This document shows positions 30,657-40,520 of a DNA stretch of 64,000 nt, one piece after another. The DNA is from an uncultured Pelagibacteraceae bacterium. GTDB taxonomy: Bacteria; Pseudomonadota; Alphaproteobacteria; Pelagibacterales; Pelagibacteraceae. How positions within the stretch are numbered: position 1 is the first letter of the stretch; every line of letters starts with the position of its first letter. The notes below the pieces were generated by a model, which saw only the letters and a list, made by a program, of their open reading frames with translations, was not told the origin of the DNA and searched no databases. Location: positions 113,030 through 177,029 of the forward strand of contig CACEXE010000001.1 in the NCBI GenBank assembly GCA_902563435.1, written 5' to 3'. Position numbers and translations under genes: made by a program.

Positions 30657-31259
30657 ATGAAATTAGTAAAAAACGAAAATAACAAGAATACTGAGATTGT
30701 AACAGATGAGGAAGCGCGTGAGGCTTTTGTTAAAATCTTAAAATGGATAGGTGAAGATCCATCCAGAGAAGGACTATTAGAAACCCCAAAAAGGGTTACG
30801 AAAGCATTTAAAGAGTACTTTAAAGGTTACAAAGAGGATCCTAAAGAAATTTTAAGCAAAACTTTTGGGGATGTTGAAGGTTACAGCGATATGGTAGTTC
30901 AAAAAAATATTTCTGTACAAAGTCACTGCGAACATCATATGGCACCTATTATTGGAATCGCACATGTTGCTTATATTCCAAATGAGAGAGTTGTTGGACT
31001 CAGCAAAATTGCAAGAGTTGTGGAAGTTTTTTCAAAAAGACTTCAAACACAGGAAAGATTAACAGTTCAAATCGCAAATACATTAATGGAGTCACTAGAT
31101 GCAAAAGGCGTTGCAGTTACAATTGACTCAACTCACCAGTGTATGACAATGCGAGGTATTAAAAAGGAACAAGCTACAACTGTTACTAATTTTTATTTAG
31201 GTCAATTTAAAGACGATCTTAGTTATCAGAATAGATATTTGCGATTTATTGCAAAATAG
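30657..31259 (+). CDS. folE: GTP cyclohydrolase I
   Basis: SVQSHCEHHMAPIIGIAHVAYIPNERVVGLSKIARVVEVFSKRLQTQERLT. Confidence 0.97.
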   Translation: MKLVKNENNKNTEIVTDEEAREAFVKILKWIGEDPSREGLLETPKRVTKAFKEYFKGYKEDPKEILSKTFGDVEGYSDMVVQKNISVQSHCEHHMAPIIGIAHVAYIPNERVVGLSKIARVVEVFSKRLQTQERLTVQIANTLMESLDAKGVAVTIDSTHQCMTMRGIKKEQATTVTNFYLGQFKDDLSYQNRYLRFIAK

Positions 31260-31272
31260 AGTTTAATTATAC

Positions 31273-32277
31273 ATGCCTGAAACTTTCAAAGCGCTGGTCT
31301 TAAACCAGGATGGTGAAAATTTTTCTCAAGAAGTTAAAGAATTAAATTTTGATTTTTTAAACGAGGGTGAGGTTTTAGTAAAAATACAATTCTCTGATTT
31401 AAATTATAAAGATGCTTTGATTTTAAAAGATGGGGCAAAATTAGTTAAAGAGTTTCCAAGAATTCCTGGAATTGATTTCTCAGGTACAGTAGCAGAAAGC
31501 AAGTCAGATGAATTTAAAGAAGGTGATGAGGTAATACTTACTGGTTGCAGAGTTGGAGAATTGTTTCATGGAGGATTCTCTCAATATGCAAGAGTTAAAA
31601 AAGAATTTCTGATAAAGAAACCTTCAGGTATTGATTTAAAGCAAGCAATGATGATGGGTACAGCAGGTTTTACTGCAATGTTGTGTGCATTTGCCGTTAA
31701 AGCAAAAGAAGAATTATTACTACAAAGTAAAGTGAACGATGTACTTGTAACAGGTTCAACAGGTGGTGTAGGTATGGTTGCAGTAAATATTCTGTCAAAA
31801 ATGGGATGTAATGTAACTGCAATCACAGGAAAACCTGAAAAAGCTGATTATTTAAAAGAATTAGGAGCAAAAACTGTTTTAGATCGTAAAGAATTTGAAG
31901 GTGAACCAAGATTAATTGGTAAAGGTACTTGGGATGGTGTTGTTGACACTGTCGGTGGAAATATTTTAGCAAATGCAATATCTCAAACAAGATTAAAAGG
32001 AATTGTAGCTGTCTGTGGTAATGCGAGTGGAACAAACAAATTAAATACTTCTGTAGTTCCTTTTTATATCAGAGCTGTAAAACTATGGGGCGTAGATTCA
32101 GTTAATGTAAGCAACAAAAGAAAAGAATTCGTATGGGGTGAAGTTCCAAGTTTAGTAGATTTTAGTATTATAGAAAAATCAATTAAAATAGTTGGGCTTG
32201 AGGAACTATTGACTATATTTCCAGAAATGCTTGGAGGAAAATTGAAAAATAGAATTCTAGTGGACGTAAATAAATAA
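31273..32277 (+). CDS. MDR-family oxidoreductase, AcuI/YhdH-type (acrylyl-CoA reductase-like)
   Basis: DLNYKDALILKDGAKLVKEFPRIPGIDFSGTV; TGSTGGVGMVAVNILSKMG. Confidence 0.9.
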   Translation: MPETFKALVLNQDGENFSQEVKELNFDFLNEGEVLVKIQFSDLNYKDALILKDGAKLVKEFPRIPGIDFSGTVAESKSDEFKEGDEVILTGCRVGELFHGGFSQYARVKKEFLIKKPSGIDLKQAMMMGTAGFTAMLCAFAVKAKEELLLQSKVNDVLVTGSTGGVGMVAVNILSKMGCNVTAITGKPEKADYLKELGAKTVLDRKEFEGEPRLIGKGTWDGVVDTVGGNILANAISQTRLKGIVAVCGNASGTNKLNTSVVPFYIRAVKLWGVDSVNVSNKRKEFVWGEVPSLVDFSIIEKSIKIVGLEELLTIFPEMLGGKLKNRILVDVNK

Positions 32278-33167
32278 TGGATTGGGATAAATTAAAAATT
32301 TTTCATGCGGTGGCTGAAGCTGGTAGTTTTACAAGCGCTACTGTAATTCTAAATCTAAGTCAATCTGCAATTAGTAGACAAATTCAATCTTTAGAAGAAG
32401 ATTTAAAAGTAAAGTTATTTGAAAGACATGCAAGAGGATTAACACTTACAGAAAATGGTGAATACGTTTATAAAACTGCACATGAAGTTATCAGTAAACT
32501 TAAAGAGGTAGAAACAACTTTAGGAGATCAAAAACATAAACCAACCGGAAAACTAACAATTACAACTGTTAGAAGTTTTGGTACTCACTGGCTAACTCCG
32601 AGAATTCAAGAGTTTATGCAATTAAATCCAGAAATTGAAATAGAATTAATTTTTGACGATAAAGAGTTAGATTTAAGCACAAGACAAGCCGATATAGGAA
32701 TATTTATGAGAAGACCAAAGCAACTTAATTATATTCAAAGAAAACTAATGGACATAAATTACCATATATATGGCTCAAATAAGTATCTAGAAAAACATGG
32801 AATGCCTAAATCTATAAATGATTTAAGCAAGCATAATTTTATATCATTTGGTAGAGGAGCCCCATCACCAGTGTTTAACCCAGATTGGGCATTAAAACTT
32901 GGTATAAAAGATAATAAAAAAAGAAAACCTGTTATGAAAGTAAATAGCGTTATGGGTTTACTATTAGCAGTCGAAAGTGGTGTAGGCCTTGCGGCTCTTC
33001 CAGATTATTTAGTTTCTTTATCTCGAAATGTAATTAAAGTTCTACCAAGCGTTGAGGGTCCGATTACAGAGGCTCACTTTGTCTTTCCAGAATCTTTGAA
33101 AAATGTAGCTAGAGTTACAACCTTCAGAAACTTTCTTTATAGTAAAATTTCGGAATTTAAGTCTTAA
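32277..33167 (+). CDS. LysR-family transcriptional regulator
   Basis: N-terminal HTH LKIFHAVAEAGSFTSATVILNLSQSAISRQIQSLEEDLKVKLFER; ATG overlaps upstream stop. Confidence 0.94.
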   Translation: MDWDKLKIFHAVAEAGSFTSATVILNLSQSAISRQIQSLEEDLKVKLFERHARGLTLTENGEYVYKTAHEVISKLKEVETTLGDQKHKPTGKLTITTVRSFGTHWLTPRIQEFMQLNPEIEIELIFDDKELDLSTRQADIGIFMRRPKQLNYIQRKLMDINYHIYGSNKYLEKHGMPKSINDLSKHNFISFGRGAPSPVFNPDWALKLGIKDNKKRKPVMKVNSVMGLLLAVESGVGLAALPDYLVSLSRNVIKVLPSVEGPITEAHFVFPESLKNVARVTTFRNFLYSKISEFKS

Positions 33168-33208
33168 AATATCAATAATATCATCGTTAAGTGCGTCATT
33201 AATGCGAT

Positions 33209-33223
33209 TGATAATCATTATCA
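33209..33223. promoter_or_regulatory. Fur box upstream of iron ABC operon
   Basis: TGATAATCATTATCA, perfect 7-1-7 inverted repeat; weaker second site TTATCAAAATCATTATAA just downstream. Confidence 0.85.
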
Positions 33224-33278
33224 TTGCGAATAGTTATCAAAATCATTATAATTTATAAAAAACAAAAGAGAGAGATAT

Positions 33279-34307
33279 ATGAAAAAAATGACAATATCCG
33301 CATTAATCTTATCCTTATTTGCATCAAGCTTTGCAATAGCAAATGAGGTAAATATTTTTAATGCAAGACATTATAAAGCTGATGCAGAACTTTATAGTAA
33401 ATTTACAGCAGCAACAGGAATTAAAGTAAACTTAATCAATGGTAAAGCTGGTGCTTTAGAAAAAAGAATGATCGAAGAGGGAGCTGACTCTGCTGCTGAT
33501 CTTTATATAACAGCTGACGCTGGAAGATGTGGTGCTTTTAAAGCAAAAGGAATGACTCAATCAGGATTAGTTTCATCTACAATTAAATCATCTGTACCAA
33601 AAAGTTTTAGGACTACACACTGGGTTGGAGTAGCAAAAAGAGCAAGAATTGTTTACTACTCACCAGAAAGAGTAAGCGGTGCTGAGTTATCAGGTTTAAC
33701 TTATGAGAGTTTAGCAGATCCAAAATGGAAAGGCAGAATTGCAATTAGAGCTTCTAGCAACATTTATAACAAATCTCTTGTAGCTTCATTAGTTAAAAAC
33801 AATGGAAAAAAAGCTGCAGGTGAGTGGGCTAAAGGAGTTGTTGCAAACATGGCAAGAGATCCAAAAGGAAATGATAGAGCACAAATTATGGCTGTAGCAG
33901 CTGGTGAAGCTGATATTGCTGTTGCAAATACTTATTACTTAGCTTTGATGTTATCAGGTAATAAAGGTCCAGAACAACAGGAAGCTGCAAAAAAAGTTAA
34001 AGCATTTTTCCCTAATCAAAATGATAGAGGGACACATATGAATATTAGTTGTGCTGCTTTAGTAAAAGGAGCGCCTAATAAAGCTAATGCAATTGCACTT
34101 GTTGATTTCTTATTATCACCAGAAGCTCAAGAACACTTTACAAATAATACATTTGAGTTTCCAATGATAGCTGGAGTTTCACCAAGTCCATTGGTAGTGA
34201 ACAACTTAGGTTTAGATTTTAAACAAGATCTAACAACAAGTGTTGCTAGTTATGGAGCAAAGCAAGCTGATGCCCTAGAGGTAATGACAGCTGCTGGTTG
34301 GAAGTAA
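33279..34307 (+). CDS. Fe(3+) ABC transporter substrate-binding protein
   Basis: Signal peptide; NEVNIFNARHYKADAELYSKFTAATGIKVNLINGKAG; NTYYLALML Tyr pair. Confidence 0.93.
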   Translation: MKKMTISALILSLFASSFAIANEVNIFNARHYKADAELYSKFTAATGIKVNLINGKAGALEKRMIEEGADSAADLYITADAGRCGAFKAKGMTQSGLVSSTIKSSVPKSFRTTHWVGVAKRARIVYYSPERVSGAELSGLTYESLADPKWKGRIAIRASSNIYNKSLVASLVKNNGKKAAGEWAKGVVANMARDPKGNDRAQIMAVAAGEADIAVANTYYLALMLSGNKGPEQQEAAKKVKAFFPNQNDRGTHMNISCAALVKGAPNKANAIALVDFLLSPEAQEHFTNNTFEFPMIAGVSPSPLVVNNLGLDFKQDLTTSVASYGAKQADALEVMTAAGWK

Positions 34308-34330
34308 CATTGAAAGTTAAAAAAAAATTT

Positions 34331-34480
34331 ATGTCTGAAGTTAATTTAAATAAATCAGCCAATGCATGCGTACCATGTGCTGAGGAGTGTAAAAAAATTA
34401 ACAAAAGAATAAATAAAAGGAAATTATCAGAGATAAGTACTAAAGATTTTCCGCACATTTCAAAGGTATTCAATATCTGA
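34331..34480 (+). CDS. Small Cys-rich ORF (49 aa) between binding protein and permease
   Basis: MSEVNLNKSANACVPCAEECKKINKRINKRKLSEISTKDFPHISKVFNI; within iron operon, upstream of a hairpin. Confidence 0.45.
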   Translation: MSEVNLNKSANACVPCAEECKKINKRINKRKLSEISTKDFPHISKVFNI

Positions 34481-34492
34481 CTTTTCTTAATT

Positions 34493-34523
34493 AAAGTGCC
34501 TATGCATCCTTCGTAGGCACTTT
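34493..34523 (+). terminator. Stem-loop between iron binding-protein and permease genes
   Basis: AAAGTGCCTA-(11 nt)-TAGGCACTTT followed by T then AAAAAT; partial terminator/attenuator. Confidence 0.7.
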
Positions 34524-34573
34524 TAAAAATATTAAGAGAGACTATATAGGTCATTTAAACTACAAATATCTCT

Positions 34574-36202
34574 ATGTTTACAAACAAATTTAATATCTGG
34601 TTTTTAAGCTCTCTACTTATTTCATTGCTTGTTATAATTCCTATTTTGACAGTCTCTTTTAGTTTTTTTGAAGATACTTCTCGATATTTTGACATACTTA
34701 AAAAAACTTTTTTGTTTGAATATATTTTTAATTCTTTGTCACTTCTAGTTGGTGTCTTAATACTAACTTTTTTTCTAGGTGTTGGATCTGCTTACGTAGT
34801 CTCTTTTTACAAATTTCCAGGAGTTAACTTTTTTAAATGGGCATTAATTTTATCTTTTGCTATACCACCCTATATTTATGCATACTCTTTATTTGCATTT
34901 TTTGACAATTATGGCACTGCATTTACAATATTAAAGACTTTATTTGGTGAAGGTGAGTACAATAAAAGTATACCAAAGTTTGATGGAATGTTTGGTTTAA
35001 TATTATCTATTTCATTTTCTCTTTATGCCTATGTTTATATTCTTGCAAGATCTTCTTTTTTATATCAATCACAAAATTTAATAGACCTTGGAAAAAATTT
35101 AGGTTTTTCAAAATTTAAATCTTTTTATTCAATAATATTACCAGCTGCTAGACCTGCAATAGTTGCTGGTCTCTCTTTAGTTGCAATGGAAACACTAGCA
35201 GAATTTGGGGCAGTAGATTTTTTTTCAGTTAATACACTAACAACAGGTATATATAATGCTTGGATAACTTTTGATGATTTAGCTTTTGCTAATAGAATAT
35301 CATTTTTTCTTTTGTTATTTATATTTATTCTTTTTCTGACTGAAAACCTATCTAGAAAAAAAGCGAAATATCATTTGGATACAAGAGGTGCTTTTAAACA
35401 AAAAGAAAAAATAAAACTTTCTGGAACAAATTCTTTTTTTGCCTTTTTATTCTGTTTTTTATTGTTCTTTATAAGTTTTCTATTTCCATTAGGACAAATG
35501 CTTTATTGGACAATAAAATTTCCAGAAAATTTCTTTGACATAAATGTAATTAATCTTTTGTTAAACACACTTTATTTAGTTGGATTATCCAGCTTAGTTC
35601 TAATAACATTTGCTCTGATTTCAAATTATGGAAATCGAGTTTCAAGAAATAAAACATTAAATTTTTTATCCACACTGTCGATTTCAGGTTACGCCATACC
35701 TGGTGTTATTTTAGCTGTCGCTTTTATAACCTTTATCGCCTGGTTTGATGAGAATATAATTAAATCTTTAGGTTTTTTATCAATTAAAAAATTATTTATT
35801 GGATCTATTTTAGGTTTAGTTATTGTATATTTTGTTCGTTTTTACTCACTAGCTTTCAATGGAATAAAATCAGGATATGAAAAAATAAACGTTTCAGTTG
35901 ATGAGAGTGCATATCTTCTTGGTTATTCAAAAAGAAAAACATTTCTAAATATTCATGTACCATATTTGAGAAATTCATTATTATTTGTAGTTATTTTAAT
36001 ATCTCTTGAAATAATTAGAGAATTGCCAATTACCTTGGTTTTACGCCCATTTAACTTTGAAACATTTGCAACTACTGCTTATATCTCAGCCTCAGAGGAT
36101 ATGCTTGAAGCAGCAGCGGTACCATCATTATTTTTAATTTTAATTGCTGCCTTTTTTATTACAATAACGTCAAATTATATTTTAAAAGAGAATAATGGCT
36201 AA
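34574..36202 (+). CDS. Iron ABC transporter permease
   Basis: 542 aa, many TM segments, LGFSKFKSFYSIILPAARPAIVAGLSLVAMETLAEFGAVDFFSVNTLTTGIY. Confidence 0.93.
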   Translation: MFTNKFNIWFLSSLLISLLVIIPILTVSFSFFEDTSRYFDILKKTFLFEYIFNSLSLLVGVLILTFFLGVGSAYVVSFYKFPGVNFFKWALILSFAIPPYIYAYSLFAFFDNYGTAFTILKTLFGEGEYNKSIPKFDGMFGLILSISFSLYAYVYILARSSFLYQSQNLIDLGKNLGFSKFKSFYSIILPAARPAIVAGLSLVAMETLAEFGAVDFFSVNTLTTGIYNAWITFDDLAFANRISFFLLLFIFILFLTENLSRKKAKYHLDTRGAFKQKEKIKLSGTNSFFAFLFCFLLFFISFLFPLGQMLYWTIKFPENFFDINVINLLLNTLYLVGLSSLVLITFALISNYGNRVSRNKTLNFLSTLSISGYAIPGVILAVAFITFIAWFDENIIKSLGFLSIKKLFIGSILGLVIVYFVRFYSLAFNGIKSGYEKINVSVDESAYLLGYSKRKTFLNIHVPYLRNSLLFVVILISLEIIRELPITLVLRPFNFETFATTAYISASEDMLEAAAVPSLFLILIAAFFITITSNYILKENNG

Positions 36203-37253
36203 TAACTTTTTAGAAGTAAATAACGTTGATTTCAAAGCTGGTGGAAAAACAAAAGTTAAAAATGTGTCTTTTTCAGTTCAAAACGAAGGAGACATTATTT
36301 GTCTTCTAGGACCTTCAGGAATAGGAAAAACTACGATTTTGAGAACAATCGCTGGATTAGAAAAGATTAATAATGGTTCTATAATTATCAATAATAAAAC
36401 TATATCTTCAAAAAAAATTCACATTGAGCCAGAGGACCGAAATATTTCACTTGCTTTTCAAGACAATAGTTTATTTCCACACTACAATGTTGAAAAAAAT
36501 ATATTAATTGGTACGGAAAAAAAAAATAAAAAAAAAATTAAAATAAATGCAAAAGAAATAGTAGAATTTTTGAATTTAAAAAAAATATTAAATAAATATC
36601 CACATGAGATAAGTGCCGGTGAAGCGCAAAGATCATCACTAGCAAGAGCTTTAGTTTCGAATCCAGACTTATTATTATTAGATGAGCCATTGTCCAATGT
36701 TGACCAAAGCTTTAAAGAAGAAATTCAAGTTGAATTAAAACAATTATTAAGTAAATCCAAAATAACAACTATAATTGTAACACACGATTCATACGAAGCG
36801 TTTTACTTGGGAAGTAAATGCGGAATAATATTAAATAAACAACTTAAACAATTTGATGATCCCTATAATGTTTATCATTTTCCTAATTCAGTAGAAGTTG
36901 TAAATTTTTTAAATAGAGGAATTTTAATTCCTGCAAAAGTTACAAGCGAAAATAGTTTAGAAAATAAAGATCTTGGAACAATTAAAGGTAATTTTGTTAA
37001 ACATTATCCAAATGGTTCAGAGGTAAAACTTTTACTACAACCAGAAGATTTAGAACATGATGATAAAAGTAATTTAAAATTAGAAGTCGTTGATCGTAAA
37101 TTTAGAGGAACAAATTTTATTTATACTTTAAAAACACCAAGTGAGTTACAAATTCCTGTATTTGTTCATTCACACCATATTCACCAGCATGAAATAGACG
37201 AAAAATTTGGTATTAAACGACCAATTCACATTGACCACATTGTTTGTTTTTAA
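36195..37253 (+). CDS. Iron ABC transporter ATP-binding protein
   Basis: Walker A LLGPSGIGKTTILR, ABC signature SAGEAQRSSLARAL, Walker B LLLLDEPLSNVD. Confidence 0.94.
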   Translation: MANNFLEVNNVDFKAGGKTKVKNVSFSVQNEGDIICLLGPSGIGKTTILRTIAGLEKINNGSIIINNKTISSKKIHIEPEDRNISLAFQDNSLFPHYNVEKNILIGTEKKNKKKIKINAKEIVEFLNLKKILNKYPHEISAGEAQRSSLARALVSNPDLLLLDEPLSNVDQSFKEEIQVELKQLLSKSKITTIIVTHDSYEAFYLGSKCGIILNKQLKQFDDPYNVYHFPNSVEVVNFLNRGILIPAKVTSENSLENKDLGTIKGNFVKHYPNGSEVKLLLQPEDLEHDDKSNLKLEVVDRKFRGTNFIYTLKTPSELQIPVFVHSHHIHQHEIDEKFGIKRPIHIDHIVCF

Positions 37254-37280
37254 GTATTATTATACTTTAAAAATATATTC

Positions 37281-39725
37281 ATGGATAAAGATTTACCAAG
37301 AAGCACTAAAGTTGTAGTTATTGGAGGTGGCGTAGCTGGAACATCGTGTGCATATCATCTAGCTAAATTTGGTTGGAAAGATGTAGTTCTATTAGAGAGA
37401 GACCAATTAACATCTGGAACTACATGGCATGCAGCTGGTTTAATGGGTCAATTAGGGGCTTCATCTACTATTACAAAGTTAAGAAAATATACTTTGGATC
37501 TTTATCAAGAATTAGAAAAGAAAACTGAATTATCTATAGGGTTAAAACAGAATGGTGCAATTACAGTAGCTACCACTAAAGAGAGAATGCAAGAGTTGTT
37601 GAGACAAGCAACTACCGCTCAACTATCTGATGTTGAAGTTCATGTTTTGGATAAAAAACAAACAAAGAATTTATATCCTGTTGTAAATAATGAGGACATT
37701 ATTGGAAGTGTTTTTATGCCAAAAGATGGTCAAGCTGACCCAGTAGGTGTAACTAATGTTTTAGCTAAAGCTGCTAGAATGGAAGGAGCACAAATTTTTG
37801 AAAAAACGCCTGTAACAAAAATTCTAGTTAAAAATAATTCTATAGTTGGAGTTGAGACCGATAAAGGAAAAATTGATTGTGAATATGTTGTTTTAGCAAC
37901 AGGTATGTGGTCTAGACAAATAGGTGAAAAAATGAATGTTAGTATTCCATTGTATCCCAATGAACATTTTTATGTGATCACAGAACCAATGAAAGATCTA
38001 CCAAAAAACTTACCAGTTTTAAGAGATTATAATAATTGTCTCTATCTTAAAGAAGACGCAGGTAAAATGTTAGTTGGAATTTTTGAACCAAATGCAAAAC
38101 CAGCTTTTAAAAATACTGGTGTTGTGCCAGATGATTTTTCCTTTGGTGAATTACCAGATGATTTTGATCATTTCGAACCTTATTTACAAAAATCATTTCA
38201 CAGGTTGCCTATGTTGGAAAATGCAGGAATTAGAAAATTTTTCTCTGGCCCAGAATCATTTACTCCTGATACTCAATATCTTTTAGGCGAAACGCCTGAG
38301 ATTAAAAAACTTTTTACATGTTGTGGTTTTAATAGTATTGGAATTGCAAGTTCAGGAGGCGCTGGAAGAGTTACTGCAGAATGGATGATTAATGGACACA
38401 TTAATGAGGATTTATTTTCATTAGATATTAAAAGATTTCAAAAATTTCATTCATCAAAAAAATTTATAATGGAAAGAGTGACAGAAACACTTGGTGATTT
38501 ATATGGAATGCATTGGCCATTTAAACAACATAAAACATCAAGAAACCAAATTGTATTACCCTACCAAGAGGAGCTAAAAAAATTAGGAGCTTGTTTTGGA
38601 ACCTCGGGTGGTTTTGAAAGACCTATGTGGTATGCGTTGAAAGGTGAAAAGGCTGATTACAATTATAGTTTTGGTTATCAAAATTGGTATCCATCAGCTG
38701 AATTTGAGACCAAAAATGCCAGAGAAAACGTTGGATTATTTGAGCTATCTCCTTTTTCAAAATTTGACCTAGAAGGGCAAAATGTTCATGAAGAATTACA
38801 AAAAATTTGTACAGCAAACATAAAAGATATTGAGGGTAGAGCAACTTATACCCAGATGTTAAATGAAGATGGAGGAATAGAGACTGATGTTACTGTTACT
38901 TGTCTTGAAAAAAACCATTTTAGAGTGATAGGTCCAGCAGCAACAAGAGAACATGATAAATTTCACATAAAAAAACATATTTCAGAAGAGGTCAATTTTA
39001 ATGATGTAACAGAAGATTTAACATGCCTAGGATTATACGGACCCAACTCAAGAAAATTACTATCTAATATCAGTAATGACGATTTTACAAATGAAGGTAT
39101 AAAGTTTAGTCATGGAAAATTTGTTACTATTGACGGAGTTAAAGTATGGGCTCAAAGATTATCTTATGTAGGTGAAATAGGATTCGAATTATATACAAAC
39201 ATAGATGAAAGCAAAAAATTATTTTTAGCTATTATTAAAGAGGGTAAAAATCATGGCTTATCACTGTGTGGTGCCCATGCTATGGATATTATGAGAATGG
39301 AAAGTGGTTTCTTACATTGGGGACATGATATATCACCTGAAGAAAATCAATATCAAGCAGGACTTAATTTTGCAATTAGTTATAAAAAAAATATAAATTT
39401 TGTTGGAAAAGAAGCATTATTAAAAATTAAAGATAAAAATCCTACAAAATCATTAGCTATGATGATATTGAAAGATAACGTACCTGGAGAACCTTTGTTA
39501 CTTCATGAAGAGCCAATTTACTTGGATGATAAAATAATTGGTAGAACAACTTCAGGAAACTATTCATTTAATTTTAAAAAAAATATCTCATTTGGTTATG
39601 TCAACTCTGGAAATACTTTCGAAAATTTGGTCAATAAAAATTTATCTATTGAAGTTGAAAAGAAAAAATACCCTGTAACAATAATTAAAAAACCCTTAAA
39701 TCAAAAAAATATAAAAGATATTTAA
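37281..39725 (+). CDS. Second dimethylglycine/sarcosine dehydrogenase-like FAD + GcvT fusion protein
   Basis: 814 aa; VVVIGGGVAGTSCAYHLAKFGWKDVVLLERDQLTSGTTWHAAGLMGQLG; C-terminal GcvT domain. Confidence 0.92.
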   Translation: MDKDLPRSTKVVVIGGGVAGTSCAYHLAKFGWKDVVLLERDQLTSGTTWHAAGLMGQLGASSTITKLRKYTLDLYQELEKKTELSIGLKQNGAITVATTKERMQELLRQATTAQLSDVEVHVLDKKQTKNLYPVVNNEDIIGSVFMPKDGQADPVGVTNVLAKAARMEGAQIFEKTPVTKILVKNNSIVGVETDKGKIDCEYVVLATGMWSRQIGEKMNVSIPLYPNEHFYVITEPMKDLPKNLPVLRDYNNCLYLKEDAGKMLVGIFEPNAKPAFKNTGVVPDDFSFGELPDDFDHFEPYLQKSFHRLPMLENAGIRKFFSGPESFTPDTQYLLGETPEIKKLFTCCGFNSIGIASSGGAGRVTAEWMINGHINEDLFSLDIKRFQKFHSSKKFIMERVTETLGDLYGMHWPFKQHKTSRNQIVLPYQEELKKLGACFGTSGGFERPMWYALKGEKADYNYSFGYQNWYPSAEFETKNARENVGLFELSPFSKFDLEGQNVHEELQKICTANIKDIEGRATYTQMLNEDGGIETDVTVTCLEKNHFRVIGPAATREHDKFHIKKHISEEVNFNDVTEDLTCLGLYGPNSRKLLSNISNDDFTNEGIKFSHGKFVTIDGVKVWAQRLSYVGEIGFELYTNIDESKKLFLAIIKEGKNHGLSLCGAHAMDIMRMESGFLHWGHDISPEENQYQAGLNFAISYKKNINFVGKEALLKIKDKNPTKSLAMMILKDNVPGEPLLLHEEPIYLDDKIIGRTTSGNYSFNFKKNISFGYVNSGNTFENLVNKNLSIEVEKKKYPVTIIKKPLNQKNIKDI

Positions 39726-40516
39726 TGTTAAAAATAATTTCAAAAAAAAATAGGGCTGCAGAAATTATCTGTAATCTTAACAAAATTGATAATAAGCAAT
39801 TAAAAGAAATTAAATCTACACTTGATAAGTATGGAATGATTTATTTTCCAAAACAAAAACTTAGTTCCAAAAATTATCTTAATTTTGCAAAAAAATTTGG
39901 TAAACCAGCTAATTATCCAAGATTGAAAGGTTTAAATAAAAAATATCCTCAAATAACTGTTGTACAACGTAAATCTACTGACAAAGGACCTAGTTTTGGT
40001 GAACAATTTCACACAGACTCCTCTTATACAAAAAAACCTCCTCGATACACGATGTTACTTTCTAAACTAGTGCCTAAAAAAGGTGTTGCTAATACTGACT
40101 TTTCTTCGCAGTACTTAGCTTATGAAAAATTATCAAAAACTTATAAGAATAAACTTAAAAAATTAAAAGGCATCTATTCTTCACATGGACCAATATCAAT
40201 TACAACAGTGGAGAGAGAAAAAGAAAAAGGAAAAATATCTAAAGAACTGATTTCCAGGCATAAAATAATAAGAACTATTAAAAATAAAAAAACTATATAC
40301 TGTAGCCCAGGACACTTTTTAAAATTTAATACATATATGACTAAACAAAAAAAAGACTTAAAGAAGTTCTTATTTAATCATCAGACAAAAAAAACCTTTC
40401 AATATTCATTAGAATGGGAAAAAGATCAGCTTGCTATTTGGGATAATAGAGCCATGCTCCATCAGGCTACACCGTTTAAAGGTAATAGAATACTTCATAG
40501 AATAACAATACTTTAA
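39725..40516 (+). CDS. TauD/TfdA-family Fe(II)/2-oxoglutarate dioxygenase
   Basis: GEQFHTDSSYTKKPPRYTMLLSK...WDNRAMLHQATPFKGNRILHR (HxD...H, R). Confidence 0.88.
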   Translation: MLKIISKKNRAAEIICNLNKIDNKQLKEIKSTLDKYGMIYFPKQKLSSKNYLNFAKKFGKPANYPRLKGLNKKYPQITVVQRKSTDKGPSFGEQFHTDSSYTKKPPRYTMLLSKLVPKKGVANTDFSSQYLAYEKLSKTYKNKLKKLKGIYSSHGPISITTVEREKEKGKISKELISRHKIIRTIKNKKTIYCSPGHFLKFNTYMTKQKKDLKKFLFNHQTKKTFQYSLEWEKDQLAIWDNRAMLHQATPFKGNRILHRITIL

Positions 40517-40520
40517 TAAA

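Noticed and set aside
34246-34554. 102-aa minus-strand ORF
   Set aside because: Spans the end of the iron-binding-protein gene and a terminator-like stem; no family resemblance, opposite to operon direction
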